Part shown: in pieces, positions 60,737 through 64,000 of the stretch
How the letters are laid out: each line of letters starts with the position of its first letter
How positions within the stretch are numbered: position 1 is the first letter of the stretch
Source of the DNA: Paenibacillus sp. D2_2
GTDB taxonomy: Bacteria; Bacillota; Bacilli; Paenibacillales; Paenibacillaceae
NCBI RefSeq assembly: GCF_031199965.1
Contig: NZ_CP133605.1
Span: 67,501 to 131,500, forward strand
Reading direction: 5' to 3'
Length of the DNA stretch: 64,000 nt
Notes under the pieces: generated by a model
What the model saw: the letters and a program-made list of their open reading frames with translations, nothing else
Told to the model about the DNA's origin: nothing
Database searches by the model: none
Made by a program: the position numbers and the translations under genes

Positions 60737-60811
60737 TTGCAACTGGAATAAAAATTGGTTAAAATGACAGTGGGACTTAAAAAGTTAACCCGGGACATTT
60801 TAAGACCAGGA
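60737..60811 (+). promoter_or_regulatory. cggR-gapA promoter and CggR operator
   Basis: TTGCAA (60737-60742) and TAAAAT (60760-60765) are separated by 17 bases. Directly after the -10 box TGGGAC (60771) and CGGGAC (60792) form a direct repeat 21 bases apart, as in the B. subtilis CggR operator (CGGGAC half-sites about 20 bases apart). Repression by CggR and release by fructose-1,6-bisphosphate is the known mechanism. The rest of the 309-base gap holds only the GH30 terminator. Confidence 0.75.
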
Positions 60812-60849
60812 GAAGGAGAGAGAAGACGAAGCTTGCAGGAGTGGAAAGC

Positions 60850-61904
60850 ATGCGTGATATATTAGAAATGCAAAGGCAGCTTCTTCCTGATCTCATGGAA
60901 ATTCTCAAGAAAAGGTATACCATTCTTCACCAGATCATGTTGTCGGATGTGATCGGCCGCAGAACGCTAGCGGTCTCACTGAACATGACGGAGCGTGTGT
61001 TGCGGGCCGAGACGGATCTCCTGAAGGCTCAGGGCCTGATAGAAATCGAGAATATAGGCATGAGAATCAGTGATTCGGGCAGAAAACTATTGGAGGATTT
61101 GGAGCCGGTAGTGAAGGAAATCTTCGGTCTGGCCAATCTGGAGGAGACGATCCGCAAGGCTTACGGGCTCCGTAAGGTTGTGGTGGTTGCCGGTGATAGT
61201 GAGGTCTCCCCGCTCACCAAGCGCGAACTTGGGCGAGCTGGTGCTAGGGCTTTACTCCATGCGATGCAAGGTGATGATGTGGTCGCCGTGACCGGCGGTA
61301 CGACGTTGGCAGAAGTTGCAGAGCAGCTTACTCCGCCAGCGAATATATCACTGAAGCAGAGCTGGTTCGTTCCAGCAAGGGGCGGACTTGGCGAGAGTCT
61401 GGAGATCCAGGCGAATACGATCGCCTCTGGAATGGCTAAGCGGGTTGGAGCCGGATATAGGCTGCTGCATGTACCTGATCTTCTGGGAAAAGACGCATAT
61501 GATTCATTGGTACATGACCCGAACATCCATGATATCGTGGATATGATCCGCCAGGCGCGGATTATTGTACACGGCATCGGAGATGCTATGCAGATGGCTC
61601 GGCGCCGTAAATTAGAGCAGCCGGTCATTGAAGAGCTACAGGGGACGGGGCCCTTGCTGAATCTTTTGGCTACTATTTCAATAAGGATGGCGTTGTCGTT
61701 CATAAGATGTTAACTCTCGGACTTCGTCTGGAAGACATCATGAAGGCCGACACGGTCGTGGGCATTGCCGGAGGCAAGGCCAAAGCGGAAGCCATTCACG
61801 CCGTACTCAAGTTTGGACATGAAGATATTCTTGTCATCGACGAAGCTGCAGCGGTTGAAATTGTGGGAGAGATTGAGCGGCAGGGGACAATTAGCAGCAA
61901 GTAA
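60850..61904 (+). CDS. cggR: Central glycolytic genes regulator CggR (one frame break)
   Basis: DeoR/SorC-type repressor of gapA operon. N-terminal HTH (RRTLAVSLNMTERVLRAETDLLKAQGLIEIE), then the sugar-phosphate-binding domain (VVAVTGGTTLAEVAEQL, HGIGDAMQMARRR, GIAGGKAKAEAIHAVLKFG). One G is missing in the run at 61641-61644; adding it yields ELQGDGALAESFGYYFNKDGVVVHKMLTLG and a 351-residue protein. Start ATG 60850 with AGGAG nine bases before; the GTG at 60841 is the alternative. Confidence 0.92.
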
Positions 61905-61984
61905 GTAATATAACTATGGTTTACTCATGACAGGCTTATTTGCCTAGTCTTGAATAATAAAAAAGAACACTGGGAGGATCAATC

Positions 61985-62995
61985 ATGAGTGTAAAAGTAG
62001 GTATTAATGGATTTGGACGTATCGGACGTTTGGCTTTCCGTCGTATTCAAAATGTTGAAGGCATCGAAGTAGTAGCTATCAATGACCTGACAGATGCTAA
62101 AATGTTGGCTCATTTGTTGAAATATGATACTACGCAAGGTAAATTTGACGGTGAAGTTGAAGTTCATGACGGCTTCTTCAAAGTTAACGGTAAAGAAGTT
62201 AAGGTTCTTGCTAACCGCAACCCTGAAGAATTGCCTTGGGGCGAGCTTGGCGTAGACATCGTTCTTGAGTGCACAGGCTTCTTCACAACAAAAGAAAAAG
62301 CTGAACTTCACCTTAAAGGCGGCGCTAAAAAAGTCGTTATCTCCGCTCCAGCTACTGGCGACATGAAGACAGTTGTATACAACGTTAACCATGAAATCCT
62401 TGATGGCTCTGAAACTGTTATCTCCGGTGCTTCTTGCACAACGAACTGCTTGGCTCCTATGGCTAAAGTACTTCAAGACAAATTCGGCATCGTAGAAGGC
62501 TTGATGACTACGATTCATGCATATACTGGCGACCAAAACACTTTGGATGCTCCTCATGCGAAAGGCGACTTCCGTCGTGCTCGTGCAGCTGCTGAAAACA
62601 TCATCCCTAACACAACTGGTGCTGCTAAAGCAATCGGTCTGGTTATTCCAGAATTGCAAGGTAAATTGGATGGCGCGGCTCAACGTGTTCCAGTTGCAAC
62701 TGGTTCCTTGACTGAGCTCGTTACTGTTCTTGAGAAGAACGTAACTGTTGACGAAATCAACGCAGCAATGAAAGCAGCTTCTGATCCAGAAACTTATGGA
62801 TATACTGAAGATGAAATCGTATCTTCCGACATCAAAGGTATGACTTTCGGTTCCCTATTCGATGCTACGCAAACTAAAGTATTGACAGTTGGCGACAAAC
62901 AACTCGTTAAAACTGTAGCTTGGTACGACAACGAAATGTCCTACACTGCTCAATTGGTTCGTTCCCTGGAGTACTTCGCTAAGAAAGTTAAGTAA
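61985..62995 (+). CDS. gapA: Glyceraldehyde-3-phosphate dehydrogenase, glycolytic
   Basis: A 336-residue GAPDH. NAD fold [15 protein letters not shown], catalytic Cys in [13 protein letters not shown], catalytic His in the usual place and the substrate segment [20 protein letters not shown]. Codon use is extremely biased (gct, cgt, aac, aaa), which also leaves a 234-codon open frame on the other strand. Start ATG after GGGAGG. Under CggR control as in B. subtilis. Confidence 0.98.
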   Translation: MSVKVGINGFGRIGRLAFRRIQNVEGIEVVAINDLTDAKMLAHLLKYDTTQGKFDGEVEVHDGFFKVNGKEVKVLANRNPEELPWGELGVDIVLECTGFFTTKEKAELHLKGGAKKVVISAPATGDMKTVVYNVNHEILDGSETVISGASCTTNCLAPMAKVLQDKFGIVEGLMTTIHAYTGDQNTLDAPHAKGDFRRARAAAENIIPNTTGAAKAIGLVIPELQGKLDGAAQRVPVATGSLTELVTVLEKNVTVDEINAAMKAASDPETYGYTEDEIVSSDIKGMTFGSLFDATQTKVLTVGDKQLVKTVAWYDNEMSYTAQLVRSLEYFAKKVK

Positions 62996-63020
62996 TTCCT
63001 GTTTATTGAAATATCACATA

Positions 63021-63058
63021 CCAAAGAGGAGTGACCTGCTATAAGGACTCCTCTTTGG
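63021..63058 (+). terminator. Hairpin between gapA and pgk
   Basis: Perfect 12-pair stem CCAAAGAGGAGT/ACTCCTCTTTGG with a 14-base loop, but only TT follows. It may be a weak terminator or an mRNA-stabilising or processing structure at the gapA 3' end. The following 180 bases up to pgk contain a CA/TA-repeat-like tract (63113-63130) and no further recognised element. Confidence 0.6.
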
Positions 63059-63240
63059 TTCATGGATTGATTATTATTAATTTTGTAAATCTAAGTTTTT
63101 TAGATGGACATTCACACACACATATATATTAAATAGAGAGCAATACCGCTTAGGAGAGAAATCTAAAGACATATTTGGATTTGTGAGGGACCGGCCACTG
63201 AGGAGCGGCACCGCGCATATTTAATAGGAGGAACGTGGAG

Positions 63241-64000
63241 ATGAACAAGAAAAGCGTACGTGATGTAGAAGTAACCGGCAAACGCGTATTTGTGCGTGTA
63301 GATTTTAACGTGCCTATGCAAGATGGTCAGATTACAGATGATACTCGTATTCGTGAGACTCTACCAACGGTTAAGTACTTGATCGAAAATGGTGCGAAAG
63401 TAATTCTTGCCAGCCACCTTGGTCGTCCAAAGGGTCAAGTGAATGAATCGATGCGTCTGACTCTTCCAGCTCAGCGCTTGTCCGAATTGCTCGGCAAAGA
63501 AGTTGCCAAGGCTGATGAAGCTGTAGGCGATGCAGTTAAAGCAAAAGTTGCTGCTATGAACAACGGCGATGTATTGGTACTTGAGAACGTTCGTTTCTAC
63601 CCAGGTGAAGAGAAAAATGATCCTGAACTGGCTAAGCAATTCGCAGAACTTGCTGACTTGTTCGTGAACGATGCGTTCGGCGCGGCTCACCGTGCACACG
63701 CTTCGACAGAAGGTATCGCTCATTTCTTGCCTGCAGTATCCGGTCTCTTGATGGAGAAAGAATTGTCCGTACTCGGCAAAGCATTGTCCAATCCAGAACG
63801 TCCTTTCACCGCGATTATCGGTGGATCCAAGGTTAAGGATAAGATCGACGTAATCGACAACCTGCTTAACATCGCTGACAACGTATTGATCGGCGGCGGT
63901 CTGACTTACACCTTCTTCAAGGCACAAGGCCATGAAATTGGTAAATCCCTATTGGATGACACGAAGCTGGACGCTGCTCTCGGATTCATTGAAAAAGCGA
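63241..64000 (+). CDS. pgk: Phosphoglycerate kinase, N-terminal part (runs off the window)
   Basis: First 253 residues are in the window. [62 protein letters not shown] and [11 protein letters not shown] are the PGK substrate-binding segments of the N-terminal domain, followed by the start of the C-terminal nucleotide domain. ATG 63241 after AGGAGG. Codon use as in gapA. The rest of the glycolytic operon (tpiA, gpmI, eno in Bacillus) presumably follows. Confidence 0.97.
   Translation, partial: MNKKSVRDVEVTGKRVFVRVDFNVPMQDGQITDDTRIRETLPTVKYLIENGAKVILASHLGRPKGQVNESMRLTLPAQRLSELLGKEVAKADEAVGDAVKAKVAAMNNGDVLVLENVRFYPGEEKNDPELAKQFAELADLFVNDAFGAAHRAHASTEGIAHFLPAVSGLLMEKELSVLGKALSNPERPFTAIIGGSKVKDKIDVIDNLLNIADNVLIGGGLTYTFFKAQGHEIGKSLLDDTKLDAALGFIEKA

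Noticed and set aside
61979-62683. Open frame on the minus strand opposite gapA
   Set aside because: Antisense by-product of gapA codon bias; low-complexity product and no start signal.
63361-63933. Open frame on the minus strand opposite pgk
   Set aside because: Same cause as for gapA; pgk on the plus strand is clear and simply runs off the window.

Overview
The window looks like a Paenibacillus-type member of the Bacillales. The gene order hprK-lgt-ppaX-yvoF-his operon, TPR gene-trxB, rapZ-glmR(yvcK)-whiA-crh-type HPr, clpP and cggR-gapA-pgk is the Bacillus order. The accessory genes between these blocks (many sugar ABC genes, GH3, GH30 and GH39 enzymes, LplB/LplC-type permeases, a PucR-type regulator) are typical of Paenibacillus. 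G+C is moderate and Shine-Dalgarno sites are strong (AGGAGG/GGAGG), with several TTG and GTG starts.

Layout. 1-2.6 kb: 3' half of a 23S rRNA followed directly by eight tRNA genes (Ser, Met, Val, Thr, Asp, Phe, Tyr, Lys). 2.8-8.6 kb: PucR-type regulator, solo sugar-ABC ATPase (ugpC/msmX), hprK, lgt, ppaX, yvoF-like acyltransferase. 8.8-10.8 kb: inserted membrane acyltransferase and LysE exporter, convergent on one long hairpin. 11-19.8 kb: hisZGDBHAF-IE, hisJ and a prs gene. 20-23 kb: TPR protein and trxB. 23.2-42 kb: accessory island with a YvfTU-like two-component system and ABC exporter, an AraC-GH39 fusion, an MFS-GH3-GH3 operon under a cre box, a lantibiotic-immunity-like ABC with OmpR-type two-component system, and a DUF1858/DUF438-hemerythrin pair beside an FNR-like box. 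42-47 kb: glcK, rapZ, glmR, whiA, HPr/Crh, SIMPL protein. 48-52 kb: potABCD polyamine importer flanked and split by a MITE-like repeat. 52-54 kb: DUF3298 protein, clpP, tRNA-Arg. 54-60.5 kb: LacI regulator, sugar ABC importer without its own ATPase, and GH30. 60.8-64 kb: cggR, gapA and a truncated pgk.

How it works together. Much of the window concerns carbon control: HPr kinase, a Ser46/His15 HPr, glucokinase, CggR with its operator, a perfect cre box, and the shared ATPase that could energise the importer at 55-59 kb. The glycosidases (GH39, two GH3, GH30) point to use of plant-wall xylo- and gluco-oligosaccharides.

A caution for any reader: 19 genes are broken by at least 32 single-base indels, mostly loss of one base from a G/C run. 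They hit housekeeping genes (trxB, rapZ, hisZ, cggR) that otherwise align end to end. I read these as uncorrected sequencing errors and annotate the genes as whole CDSs with the break points stated, not as pseudogenes. No CRISPR array, prophage or insertion-sequence transposase was seen.
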